A stretch of DNA of 64,000 bases, from the NCBI GenBank assembly GCA_014338405.1, contig JTDE01000699.1, positions 59,255 to 123,254 on the forward strand. Direction: 5' to 3'. Of this stretch, positions 1 through 12,320 are shown in pieces. Position 1 is the stretch's first letter, and the number at the start of each line of letters is the position of its first letter. The notes under the pieces are model-generated. The model made no database searches. It saw only the letters and a list, made by a program, of their open reading frames with translations, and was not told the DNA's origin. The stretch comes from Paragonimus skrjabini miyazakii (lineage: Eukaryota > Platyhelminthes > Trematoda > Plagiorchiida > Troglotrematidae). The position numbers and the translations under genes were made by a program.

Positions 1-135
1 AGGATATGCGCTACTGACGAGCTCTAATGAGAGCGAAACTCTAGTCTAGTGCCTCTGGTGTTTGAAGGGGGCCGACTGGAAAGTTTATGGGAATGCGACA
101 GCTGCGATCAATTGTGGGTGATGTTCAGTCTAGAT
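1..135 (+). repeat. Hammerhead SINE copy, cut by window edge
   Basis: Copy of the repeat family best preserved at 40.5-41.0 kb. The tRNA-like head lies outside the window; what remains is the hammerhead segment and the 3' tail with the family signature TGGGAATGCGACAGCTGCGA (89-108) and the GTGGGTGATGTTCAG end. The sequence continues with a GAATAAACC-like stretch (145-153) that also follows the tail in the 40.5 kb and 55.5 kb copies. Its boundary on the right is uncertain. Confidence 0.85.
8..52 (+). ncRNA. Type I hammerhead ribozyme motif (SINE-borne)
   Basis: All conserved parts of a hammerhead are present. The core box CTGACGA is at 14-20 (consensus CUGANGA, variable position C). Stem II is GCTCT/AGAGC (21-25 with 30-34) closed by an AATG loop, followed by GAAA (35-38). 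Stem III is very short: A38-T45, C39-G44 and T40-A43 with two loop bases. The predicted cleavage site is after C46 (GTC). Stem I is GCGCTA (8-13) with TAGTGC (47-52), six pairs including one G-U. A stem III this short is weak in a monomer and is typical of hammerheads that act as dimers or in tandem RNA. Activity is inferred. Confidence 0.85.
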
Positions 136-820
136 CTGCAGTTGAATAAACCGGCTAAGGTGTACTCCCAGAATGGGCAAAACTGTCCAGGGTAAACAAC
201 TTCAAGGAGGCAAGTGCAGAAAGTCTAGTTTGGTATATGAATAAGGAAGGCGGATCGAGAACACCGAACGTTAATTGCTGCTGCTGATTTCGTTACTTAT
301 CAAAGAGGGTTACTTTAAAACAGCGGTTGTATTAGCCTTCAATTTATTCAGGTGGCGTGAAGTGTGTCGACCAAACAACTGGACATAAAATTGCAGTTGA
401 GAACAACTAGACGTAAACAACGATAGCCTTAAGGAAGTTAATGAAGTACCCACCTAGTCAATTAATTTCTTGTGATAGAACCCGAGATGCGGATCAATCA
501 TCCATCGGAAGATATGGAATAGAACACGAACATTTCAGCAACGAATCTTGTTAATCACCACAACGATAGTGGTACATCGACTCGGAGCAATTCAGTGTGA
601 GTAAAACACAGTTTTTTAAGTGCTGCACCTGCCTTAGTCACAGATTCTTGACTCGACTGACTAAGAGAATCCTCCCTCATCGTCTAACCTACTTGCTAGA
701 GTCAACTCACTGGCTCAAATTAATACTGACCCTAGTTTTATGTGATGAACCTCTAGTGTAGGTTAATGGGGAAGTACTAAAGAAACGGATCTGTCATTTA
801 CAAATTGTAGTTGTATAAAC

Positions 821-848
821 TGATCGCAGCTGTCGCATTCCCATAGAC
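821..848 (-). repeat. Short hammerhead-SINE tail fragment
   Basis: The 28 bases carry the family signature in reverse complement (CGCAGCTGTCGCATTCCCAT), inverted relative to the copy at the left window edge. Nothing else of the element is recognisable on either side. Confidence 0.75.
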
Positions 849-3800
849 ATCACTGTGACTAAGGTGTTGTTTTTGCTCTACAATGTGTTAACCTAAAGGG
901 CTTTAGCGGGAATAGCTTCGTCGACTATGTAATGTAGGTAAAAGTGCAATACAATTATGCGTTGGATAGACATGAATGCAATAAAACTGTCGCATTTTGC
1001 ATGAGATAAATATTTTAGAAAGTAACAAGATTCCGCTTATAGTATACATAACTGCTTTATACCAAAAAGATAACGCACAATGCTACTGCGCTGTTTAAGA
1101 ATGTGATAGCCTTGAAAAACCTGCAGTAAACCTGTTACATTGGCAATAATAGCGCATGGTTTCATTTCAAGTTAATGCACTTTTCATGTCAAACAGCACA
1201 AATTCACATTCCATCTGGATTGGAGTTGTTAACGTTCAAGTTTGTGTCAAGAACAAATATCTTTCTAAATTGGACTGGATTTGACAAATTTTTAAGGTGA
1301 ACAGTTGATTTTGTGTTGCTTAAACAGAAAGACGACTTACACTAATTTGTTCATTCGAAGAAAACGCCAGAATAGTTAACTATTCATTGGACATGGACAC
1401 ATACAGGTATAAATGTCCCAACACTAATTTTTCGAAAATGGATCCCCTTGTAACACGCTTTGGTGGTTTTATGTCGAACGTCTTCTTTATCAACCTGTTG
1501 TTGGTTTGAAATTTATGGTACATAAGCTACCAAGAGAAAAATGTTGTGAATACATTAGGTCAGTCGACTTTTTCAGTCTTGTTTGTCCCCACAGTATTGT
1601 GAGTCATATACGGTCTCTGGATGAAACAAAAATTATGTTTGAATCGAAACATAAACGGGTAATTCAGACAACTGCCTGACTGTAGCTTCTAGATTGTTTG
1701 CAAATAGCACAAGGTAAGACACTTCAAAATGTAGTTGTTTAAGCCGGCGGCTAAACTGTTGTTTTCTTGCGTGAAACTTCATGTCGAAACAACAAGGTGG
1801 ACTCCAGTCAGTTTAAGGTGAACATTGTTCACAAGCGACTGCGGCCGAACTTTCAATGATGACATTTTGGATATGCCAAAAGTGTTATCAAAGAAACAGG
1901 GGTCACCTTGCATGCATGCCAGTCAGACACGGAATTGACAGCAACCAGGCCCGAAACCTGATGCCAATATCTGTCAACTCTATGTGAACGCTCTGTTGTG
2001 TTATGAAATCAGACTACATTGTTCAGCCCGTGTAACACCATGTGAAAACATGCGACAATTTTTCCCATAACCTTAGAAGTTATAAGCGGTTATTTGGTTC
2101 GCATGAAATTTTGATGACAGTCCACAGTCATGTACCTAAACGTATCCGTTTAGGATTTCAGGGAAATCAGTTGTAAACAGTACATATTAGTTATGTGGAC
2201 ATATACTGCGCAGAATATAGTTAACTGTAAAACATCAGCCACATATGTGCTAGTCAGGGTAAAATTTAGGTAGTATACTAACTTAAACGAAGGAATGGTA
2301 CATTTCAATGATTCAAACTAATAAATAAAACCATGCAAACGATGTGATATTACTCTGCATAACATTTTTCTCATTGTGAATGCATAAGGAACCATCCAAT
2401 CAGAGACTTCCAATGTGGATTTTTTTCACATATAACTAAAGTATAACCTCAACTTTTACCAGACACCTGGTTGAAACACGACGCTTAGTTACCGTCACCA
2501 AATCTTTCATGTTAATCAAAAAACAGATGGGACGGATCGGAAAACTCAACTCGACACATCAACTAAATGCCTCATATTCATTTCGCAAATCGTCCGGTCA
2601 GTAGACGAGGATGCGAACTAGACACACTTCGATAAACATGAAAAGGTATTTCAAAAATACAAACGCATTGAGAATACATCCATCTCAAGTTGCTATCACT
2701 CAAGCCACGAACGCAGGACGTATAAATTCCATGTAGAATACACATAGCATATGGAAGTGAATGTGACGACCAATTCAGCCAGAACGTTAGTTCACACCAT
2801 GTGAAGTACCTGTACAAAAGACCAACCAAATGTATAAACGAAATCTATTAGCAAAAAACACTGTTAAATGATTGATGTCCAGGATAGGAAAAAAAAAGCC
2901 ATTGACATGCTGTAGGCCAAGGATAAAGGGACGCAGTCCTACAAATACCATTCAACAACCATCAGTTCAAAATTGCTCCAATGATAAATTGGTCTCGATG
3001 GTGAAACCTAATTATCCATCTGTTCAGATGAACCTCAGGTGAGTTTCGCCTCTTGCCTCATCCACTGGAACACCGATTTTCTTCGTAATAAACCAATTCG
3101 ATTGCAGTTACAGTGACATCGACAAACATCAAACAATGTGGAACTACTTGTAACTTATGGCTGAATTTAAACTTAACTATTTGCAAAGGAAGATGTGAAC
3201 TTTCAAAGCGTTTGTTTGTTCACTGACCACAAAACAAATCCCAACATCTGATCGGTTAACTGATTTGTTCAAATCCATCGCAAGTTTGGCAAGTAACATG
3301 TAGTCTGGGATGTGGCAGACATAAATTGAATATTACTTACACTTAGTGTGGCATTTTCGCCTGCGATGTCCGTACTGAACTGTGAATAATGCTCACATAA
3401 AGATGCTAAATAATTGCAAACCAAGACAGTTGGTACCTGGTGAAACAGTGTTACATGGGTCAGTTATGTGTGCTGATAACCAATGTATGTGTCATGCAAT
3501 TAATAGCCTCTGTAAGGCTTGAAGACTTTTAATACTGATTTGTTTCCTTGGTTTTGTTTTGTGAGCTCTGCTCTTTATCTGATATTGGCTAAAAAGGGTC
3601 GGTTGAAAGTCCAACATTTTGTGCCAAGCGACCAAGCTTATGAATAAAACTTTTTTAAATCTATGATTTCTTTCCGTTAAGTTCCAAAAATTAATGTGAT
3701 TTTATCCATACTGTCTGTTTGTTGTTTTTTCCTTCACAATTAAATGTGTTATTTTGATCATTGCGTTCGACGCGGTAGCTCGCTTGAAGCAGAAAATAGC

Positions 3801-6800
3801 CAGTGACTTCAGTATTACTTTTATAGTATTTCCTAGAATAATAAACAAAACACATTCAACTGTCCCGTAGTTAATCTATCCTCACCTTTGTTTAATATAA
3901 TGCCACATTTATTCTCATTGAAAAATAAATCAAAATTTAATTTGCATATTTTTTTGAAGTCACCTGACCAATCTCCAGAAAAGAAATTATGCTTCTGTAT
4001 TTCGCAACACTTTTCATAACGAGCTTGCTTCACGTCGTTCTCATCTGAGTAATTTAGAATGCGGATGACAGATCACTGAAAATGACCAATATTCATTCAG
4101 TGCCAAAGCCATTTATTAAAATTTTGCTCTTGTGACAGCAAACAAGTGAGAAAAACTGGAGTTAGTGGAGTAGCTTCGGTTCCGTTTGATTGAACGCGTT
4201 TTAGTTTGCTGGCAACAGGAAACACTCGGTTGAATTGCTACTTTTAATGGGGTTTTTTATTCTGGGTAAAGCTTGCGATTCAAAATTAATTACTCCCCTA
4301 TTTAAGCTCATTTAGCACGGCATGCCGATTTAGAACAACAAAAACCTCAATGGTATATTGACTCAAATCAGGCCAAATTTGGTTTATTACTTGCTATGAA
4401 CTTTGAGTGGTTTTTTACTAAACGAATTAATAGGTCATTTTGTATACCTTAAATCATAAACAAATATACAGCCAGGGAAACTGATAAGATTGGTGAAGTT
4501 GTACTGTAAACTGAGGGCAGTGAGAAAAAAAGTGAATTGTCTACGAACAGAAATCTGTACACTCATTGTCAATGAAGAAGTAAACTTCACCTCCTGAAAT
4601 CAAAAGCACAATATGGTTTACGATCGAGGCAGTAAGTAAAACTTTAGTTTCTACCACGTTTCATTGCAAGTTTTGATAGTGAAGGTTTCAGTAAAATAAG
4701 TCTCCTTGGCTCACATGAACATTGAACTCAAGACCTGTTGTTTTTGTTGATGTAGCCAGCAGAGGCATTGGAATTAACAATGGACAAACGTCAGGGAAGT
4801 TTATTTCCAAGCAGCATTTTACTGGAAACACCTCCTTATTGTAGGCGACAATCTCTGAGGACAAACCGTGGTCATCAGGTAAATTCACATTAGGTTTAAT
4901 GTACGACGCTGATAGTTACAGCAATCTCCATAAATCTGCAGATGGCCTACCAGGACTAACAAATTTTGCCTAAACCAACCACAGCTTGTAATCAGCAGTC
5001 ATGACCACCGCTTCAAGCTTTCGTGATCTACTCAAGCCATAAAAAATATTGAAACTATCTTGTATTCGCAGCGCACACATAGAACAATTGATTACAAAGG
5101 AGCTTACTGTACATGCGCATTTTTAAAGACCGCCAATGATAAATCACATATTGTAGCACCAACCGTAAACTGGTTGATCGAAGTCATGGAGATCTTCTGA
5201 GGTGTACCAAACCTTGACAGAACAAATGTATTTTAAATATTGAGACTGATGAAGCGCAAACATAACCTTTGTTACTATGATTACCAGATAGTGAAAAACT
5301 GAGATGGCTTGATGCAGAGGCTGATCTTTACCAGTACGTTAATACATTCGAATGGTCTCATCTAGGCCTAAACAGACCGAAGAGAGCATATCTAAACATG
5401 GTCTAGCACAACACTTGGGAGCAAGTTTCCCACAGTAGGAAGTCAGAAAATATAACCCTCTACTTTGCTGATTTGCCAGCTGAACCTCAATTACATCACA
5501 AGATAACCAACGTTCAGGGGTGCTGAATGATAGTTTTGCTGTCTGCATTCGCTACAGTAATTTGCCACATCAGGATCTTCAGTATTTTTTTTAAGAAAAC
5601 GCTTAAACGCAAGACCAACTACAGTTGTTGAAAATTGTTTGACAAGTCAACAGGCTTCTTATTTGAAAACAATAATTTGACGTTATAGGATTGAAAAGCC
5701 CACCCCTAGTGTCTTCACCACAAATACAGTTTGAATTATTTTCAATTAACACAATCAGGACTACCAAGAGAATATTCTTTTGCCACACAAGAGTTATACA
5801 CGGCTCACCGTTATTAGGTACAGAACAGGTTATAAAATCTCATAAAGCAAAGTTGATGTGAGATGTATTTTGCAAGGTTTCAAAGTCTCGAACGTGCATG
5901 AAATTATTATACATTATATGTGCAAGAGTAAATTTATATCGAAACTTTTGTTTGCGTCGTAAAGTCTTGTTTCGGAAAAGAACAAAAGGAGTAGCAAACA
6001 AGTTTCCGGCAAAATCTCACTGCCATATAATCTTTGTAAACGTATCTTATCGGTCAGCATTCATACTACCGCCATACCTTCTTCGTGTCCCTGAAATCCG
6101 GTGGGACGTCAGCTAATTGTGTGAGTTGTTTACTCATCAAAGCGACCGAAATAATTGAACAAACTTTTGTTTCCTAAGTCAGTTGGACAAGTGACAAAGT
6201 GGATGGTCCACACAGTTTGCCGGAAAATGGTAAACAAACGACTGCTTCATCATAGAATAGATGTGAACTAACACACTGTTTTGCAAATTCAGTAAGCTCA
6301 ACGTTTCGCTATTTAACTTATTAGTTGACAGCACAGGTTTCACAAAATTGAAGTATGAACGAAGCATAAAAATGACTAACCATCAAAGCCGGAAATTTGT
6401 GTTAAGTGGAGGTCTTGAAGACATGTTCTACATCATCTTGACCGCTCTGGAGAAACTGGTGCCAAGAGGCATCCAGAAGCATGCATAAAAAGTCATAACA
6501 ATTGGGAAGGTTATTTTCGTGCGGCTGTTATTCAGTCAGTCCACAACGTCAAATGTCCTAGATGTTGTCTTATCAATTCTTTTGAAGTCCAGTCAGGGAT
6601 GTCGCTGAACATTTTTATGTTTACAAACACGTTTACTACTAATTCATGTCCTTCTATCCTTTCAATTTCATTCGACAAATGGACAAACAAGTGGAACCTA
6701 ACACCTCAGAAAGTCTACTCTATTTGAAAATGAAATCCCATTTAAGTGCTTTGCGCTACGCTGAATATTTACGTGATAGTTTGGCTTATTGTTTTACAGT

Positions 6801-9800
6801 AAGTGCTGTAGACTTTTTATTCCACTGTTGTTTACTGGCGGTGTCTAGCATGTTAACGGATTCTTTTCTTTACATCCATTAAGTCGGCCTCTGATCTACG
6901 GATACATTAGATGAACTACGTTGCCAATGTGCTGAAACATTGAAACTACCGCTATAGTTCGAAAATTATTAGACATTATGGATACGGATAAGCCGTCTGA
7001 AATTTCGGAACTTTGTAAATCCATATGTTCCAGGTAGTTGATCTAGTAAAACGAGTTAGGCCATTTTGACGCGTTATAATTCTTGCCAAGCCTCATTCGA
7101 ACTAAGAACAGGAACAAATGTAAGAGCCTTCCTAAAAGTGACGGGCAGTTTAAAAATTCTGTTAAAACTTTTACTGATTCAAACAACGACATTAACGTCG
7201 CCGTAACTTGTTAAGTTGTAATTTAAAGAGTAAATTAACCAAATGCGTATTATAAACTTGTCACACTGTTAAGTCAATTTTGCCTAGTGATCTGTTCACA
7301 TCGAATATCTCATCAAACTACTTATAAGGTAGAAAATGGATTTGGAGTAATTTTCCTGGATGATCTGAATCGGTTGTTCTGAATGGATGAGCAAAAAAGT
7401 AACGTTAGAAACTGACAAATAATGGCAACAGACATTTACGCTTGACAGTTTTAATGGTTCGAAGTATCCTCAATTTCACTGAAATCAATAGCATAGTCAC
7501 TCTGTCATCAGTCAAACCGATCGGACAATATTAGCATTAAGCACCAGAAGATATGGCCGATCATTCGGTTATAACATTTCGGTTACGCCAGCTGTAGGAC
7601 GAATCCCCTAGTGATTAACAGGGTTTGTGGTCATTTCTGACAGAAACAGATTTATATCATCAAATCCGTGATAATTTATCAGGAATTTTGAAAAGTGACA
7701 TACACCGTTCAGTTAACTAAAATACCAGAAAAAAGTGATCATTTTAAGCAATAACAAACAACCAGCTACAATTCACAAAGCGTTCATGTTTTGTAAAACC
7801 AAAGTCACCCAAAAGGCAAGCTAATAAAGAAATTACAAGAGAATTGTCTATAGTTACAAAAAGACAATATTGGTTGAAGGAACCTCAACGAAGAGCATAT
7901 GCAAAGAACTATCGAAATCAAGTAAAATTAGGAAGCCATGTTTTCATAAACATTAAGGTGCCGCATAAATGTTTACTTCATAAAATTGACGATAGGGATT
8001 TCCCTTCATTCTGGTATACAGTACTGGGAGTATAGTTTTAAAGAAACAAGACAACAACCGAAAGACTCTGCAACCATTGGGTGAGGACAAACCGGAGGAC
8101 AAAAGCAGAATGAAAGGAGAAAATTGATGTATAAAAACTATTTCCACTATGATTTTTGCAGAGATAACAAATATATGGAGTGACCGTTTGACGTTACTGT
8201 AATTTCAAGAGGGTGGGCGAGTAGATAAAAATGTTGTAATGTCACTGAACAATTGGTGCTATTGATTAACTTCAAAAAAATGAGAACAAAACGCTCAGAT
8301 ATTTGAAAAACCAAATAACAAGAAACAACTGCAATATGCTCCATTTCGATTGATCGAACTGAACCGAAATCGAAATAAGTTCTCCAGCTGCCAAAAATAG
8401 TTTGAATAACCTATCATAATAAACAACACAAAGAAGCTTGTTCGGAAAGACGAAGAAATGAGGGTCTTATGAGGCAATCTGAAAATGGTTAGCCATGGCA
8501 TAAGTTGGCTCTCAGATGTAATTACTGTAAACTAGAAATTGCGGTTGGTCGGAAATTCTTTGCTGTTTAACTGCATGTCCACTGGAACCAAGACTCGGGC
8601 AGCCTGTTGTCACAACGATACAGACTTGATAAAAACGATTACCTCAGAAAGTGCCGCAATTCAGGGAGTTTATCAGGCAAAATGACAAATTCTCAACTGA
8701 AGCCTTGAAAATGATAGTCTAAACCATGGAATTTCTATTGCTGCAGAAGCACGCCGTCAGTATGACGTTATTTTTTGGCAGGCGTATATACTTTGATTTT
8801 CTTGCTGTGCTCAAAAGCTTCTGGTATTTTAGTCGAATAAAACTTCTGGATCAGAATCACCTACTACTTTGCTGCTGGAGGACTGTACTCTTGTCGTAAC
8901 TACAATGAGCGCCAATTCATTTTTATGCATTTTTATGGAAAACCAACTTGTTGATGAATACAGAAATTTTGCTATCAAACGGTACGCTGCATTACCGTCT
9001 ACCTATCTCAGGTTCTGAAAGTGTTTTGAAAACAACTTTTCATAAGGATAATATAAATCTCTTTTGGAAAGTAAAGGATTTGCTTATCAAAAACGTTGGT
9101 TCATTTCTTGAAATCTCATTTTCTAGTGATGCAGTTTATTTTCTTCATTAAGACAAACGTATTATGTATTATTTGGACTAAGACTATCTGTTCAAGACGG
9201 CCGGTAGGAATTGCTTTTTGTCACTTCTTGGATGCTGTAATGCTAAACACTTTTTCAATTAACCATATGACAAACCCTTAAACTCTTGATACCTTTTGTT
9301 CTATATCGTTCACACCTCCTTGATAAAACTTAGTTAACCTGTCAGTGTGCAAGACAGTGTGTTTTTTCCACTAGTTTTTATATCACTAACCTTCGACGCA
9401 TTCAATTTAGTAAACATTTTTTTGTCTAAACATGTGAGGCGTAATACCTCACCGTAGTAAATCACGCAGTCAGATTATGGTTTGTTAAATGCACTGTAAT
9501 TTGATATTACCTGAAAGAATCTCCCATTTATGCATAAGAGGCAACCGGAATCTACTTCACTTACTCAGTAGTTGACTGTCAAGTTTGTGTAGGCACGTAC
9601 TACTTCTCCATAGAGATACTGGTCTTTGTGTAAATGGATGGAAATTCACCACCTATGTCAACAATCGTGCTGTTTACAGTTCGCGGTATTAGACGTTTAG
9701 GTCAATCATACACATTTATCAAAATATCCAGATGTTTGTGGTACATTTTTAAAAGATTCCTCTCGATATTTCTCATCACTCGAGTTTATCTCCCTTTGTA

Positions 9801-11780
9801 CAACCCTTATCTGTCAGGCGTTTGTTTAATCCAGTCAGCTGCCGGAGGTTAGCATACTTACAGTCTAGTGTTATACACTTTTTACATGACAAATGCAAAA
9901 TATCATCCGCTTTTCTCGGTTGTCTTAGTGACAAAGCGGTGTGTTTTTCGCAACACTTCCTGGTGAACAATTTGGTTTACATTCTTTTAAACTACTTATC
10001 AGTGTATTGTAACCGTTCGTGCGACACAGTTGGATTGTGACTTTTGGGTAACATGAACACTAACTTTCTTGCTTGACCTGATATATGTCCAACTAACCAC
10101 GATCCCCGGTTACTCATTATTGTTTGTAACGTCTAACATTATATTCGTTTAACTTCCATTTAACCGAAGCACCGGTGGTACTTTTTAGGTGTGATCCAAC
10201 TAGTGGCAAAATTGAATAACTCATTTTAGCTTATACTGAGTTGCTGATAATTATATATATGGAATGAACATTCGGTAGTTTCACTGAAGAAATTTGTCCC
10301 ACAGCTGTGATTAGTAGAACATATGGAAAATGGGTAACTTTCCCACTGACAAGGACAAACGATATATTTTGATTAAAATGAGTATGAATGTAGACGGCAA
10401 ATTACGTCTGTTCAACTGCGTTCAAAGTTGAGATGTCAAATGAAAATTTGAAATGTGTAATCATTTTCGAATAGTTTCAAAATGCAACCTTCAATTTTTC
10501 TATGCGGTTATATAATTGTATGTGTATTGTTTGTTGAATAAACTTGTGTGGAATAATATTTTTCAGTGGGTAGGTTTATATTGATTTTGGACGAGTCTTG
10601 CCAGTCAGTAACAACTTAGAAAATGTACATAAGGGGTAAGTTTACTTCTATGTTTCTTTTGAGGTTGTAAAGATGAAAATATGGCATTGGAAAAGTGATG
10701 ACAGTCGCAATCTCCCCACACAATTGTTTGGCAAGTCTTTTTTTACTAAAGTTTACTTGTGATGTGAAATGAACGAAAATAGATTTTTCATATATCCCAT
10801 GATTAATTGAAATAATATAGTTCTATAGAGATGAAACGTTTCACTCCTTTTTCAAACTTGAATCTAGCTGCACTTCAACACAATCAAAGATGAAGTTCAA
10901 TTATTGGGAGTGATGTTAGACGATGTTCTGCTCCGTTGCTAGCCCACTAGCATTCTACAACTCAATCATCCTACCTGATAATGTTCCAAGACCAATGCGG
11001 TATCTCATGAGGATTCCTGACCAATCAACAGAGTCTGTCGGTAGTAGGTCAATCAGAAGAAAGTGGAAATATGGATTAGGTTATGTTACCATACAGTACA
11101 ACATACAATACAATAGGAAGGTGTACAGTAGTAGATGCTAACATTTCCTACTGATTCTTCACTATCAAACAACAATAACCAAAAATATCTATGTACATAA
11201 CACTAGTGTGTTGGGGGATGAAGAACCAAAAGGGTAAATGCGGTTAAGAACAAAGTGCAAAAATACTAGATTTATGGCAGTCTTAGGCTTACACAAAAAA
11301 CAATTTGTACACATAACGCCGCCTTGAGACGGTGAATCACGCCGTTCCAGTGTAGTGCAAGAAACGGGGATTAGCGTGACATACGAATCAGGATTCGCGT
11401 TTAATGTGGTAGCTAGTTACCACCATGTGTCTGGCGATGGATGACCCCAGAAGTTTGTATGATCCCGGTAAGAAGAAATTATATTGCGCAGTCACATTCT
11501 GAACCCATTTCAGCAGATATTCTTCCACTCTAGATTTCAAGCACCTATCGGTTCTTGCAATGCAACTTACGCCGCAGTTACAAATTAACTGTTAAATGCA
11601 GTATAGACTGGCGCCAGTAGATTACCCTTTCTTTATCGAGAGTAACGGTACCCTGCGAGTTCTGTCGAGGATTACGATTTCAACCGCAGTGTGGGTTGAC
11701 TAATTCAATCCAAAGATACAGTGTGATTCGAAGCAACGACATGACTTTCGAATGGTAGTTCAATGTAGACTTTCTTATCC
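849..11780. other. Non-coding stretch, no gene recognised
   Basis: About 11 kb of AT-rich sequence with only short, unconvincing reading frames in all six frames. I see no conserved protein motif, tRNA or rRNA. A weak match to the segment that follows the SINE tail (ATCCCCGGTTACTCATTA near 10102-10119) hints at one more eroded copy. Because the first channel exon begins in mid-protein, at least the right part of this stretch should be intron. Ankyrin-repeat and TRP_2 exons of the channel were looked for and not found, but short exons could be missed by eye. Confidence 0.6.
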
Positions 11781-12095
11781 TCAATCATGGAAGCTTTTTC
11801 TAATTCTACAAGTTGTTGACTGTCTATTTATGAATCTCAGCGGATACCCATTATCCTGCGATGTGGTTATAAGCAAATAAAGGTCGTCGGTTAAACATCC
11901 TAATGGAACTGTACGTTTGGCGCGCATAAACATTTTTTCAACTGATACTTGCTTGTTCGTCCTTGGTGTAAAACTTGTAAAATGAGTTAACTGTCCTGTC
12001 CGGGTTGGCTTTCGATACACAGACCTTTTTATTGATCCGTCATATTGGTTTACTCCTAAACATCGGCAGCGTCGATTCTTTGTTACTATATCCAT
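11781..12095 (-). mobile_element. Penelope-like element, reverse transcriptase C-terminal remnant
   Basis: The 104-residue open frame on the minus strand matches the end of the reverse transcriptase of Penelope-like elements. In order it has the start of the strand that in intact elements reads FLD plus hydrophobic residues (here MDIV), a short variable part, then SVYRKPTRTGQLTHFTSF, a basic MRAKR stretch, an acidic/hydrophobic LTDDLYLL, and NGYPLRFINR. These blocks in this order are characteristic of PLE RT just before the linker to the GIY-YIG endonuclease. The YxDD catalytic motif, the N-terminus and the endonuclease are absent; a stop lies four codons upstream. It is a dead fragment, not a gene. 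Which PLE lineage it belongs to cannot be said. Confidence 0.8.
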
Positions 12096-12189
12096 GTGAC
12101 CTGCTTAATCAGGTGATGAAATGAATTTAGAGATAACTGATACTTTGGACTAGACATTTTACACCTTTCAAATTTTGGTGGTCGTGGTT

Positions 12190-12320
12190 AGTGCTCGGAA
12201 CCTGAAGTGGTTGAGCTTTAAGATGTGACAGTTCGGTCATTCTTAGCACCAGATGATTAATGCAATATTCAACGCGGTCGCCTCGTTAAAACGTCAGTTG
12301 GTATTTAACTCCTTATCTGT
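12190..12320 (+). repeat. Degraded hammerhead-SINE copy (5' part and tRNA-like head)
   Basis: Shares with the 40.7 kb copy, in the same order, GAAGTGGTTGAGC, the CAGTTCGGTCAT block, then a tRNA-like piece with GCGGTCGCCTCGTTAAAAC. The Pol III boxes are eroded and no hammerhead core remains. Borders are approximate. Confidence 0.45.
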
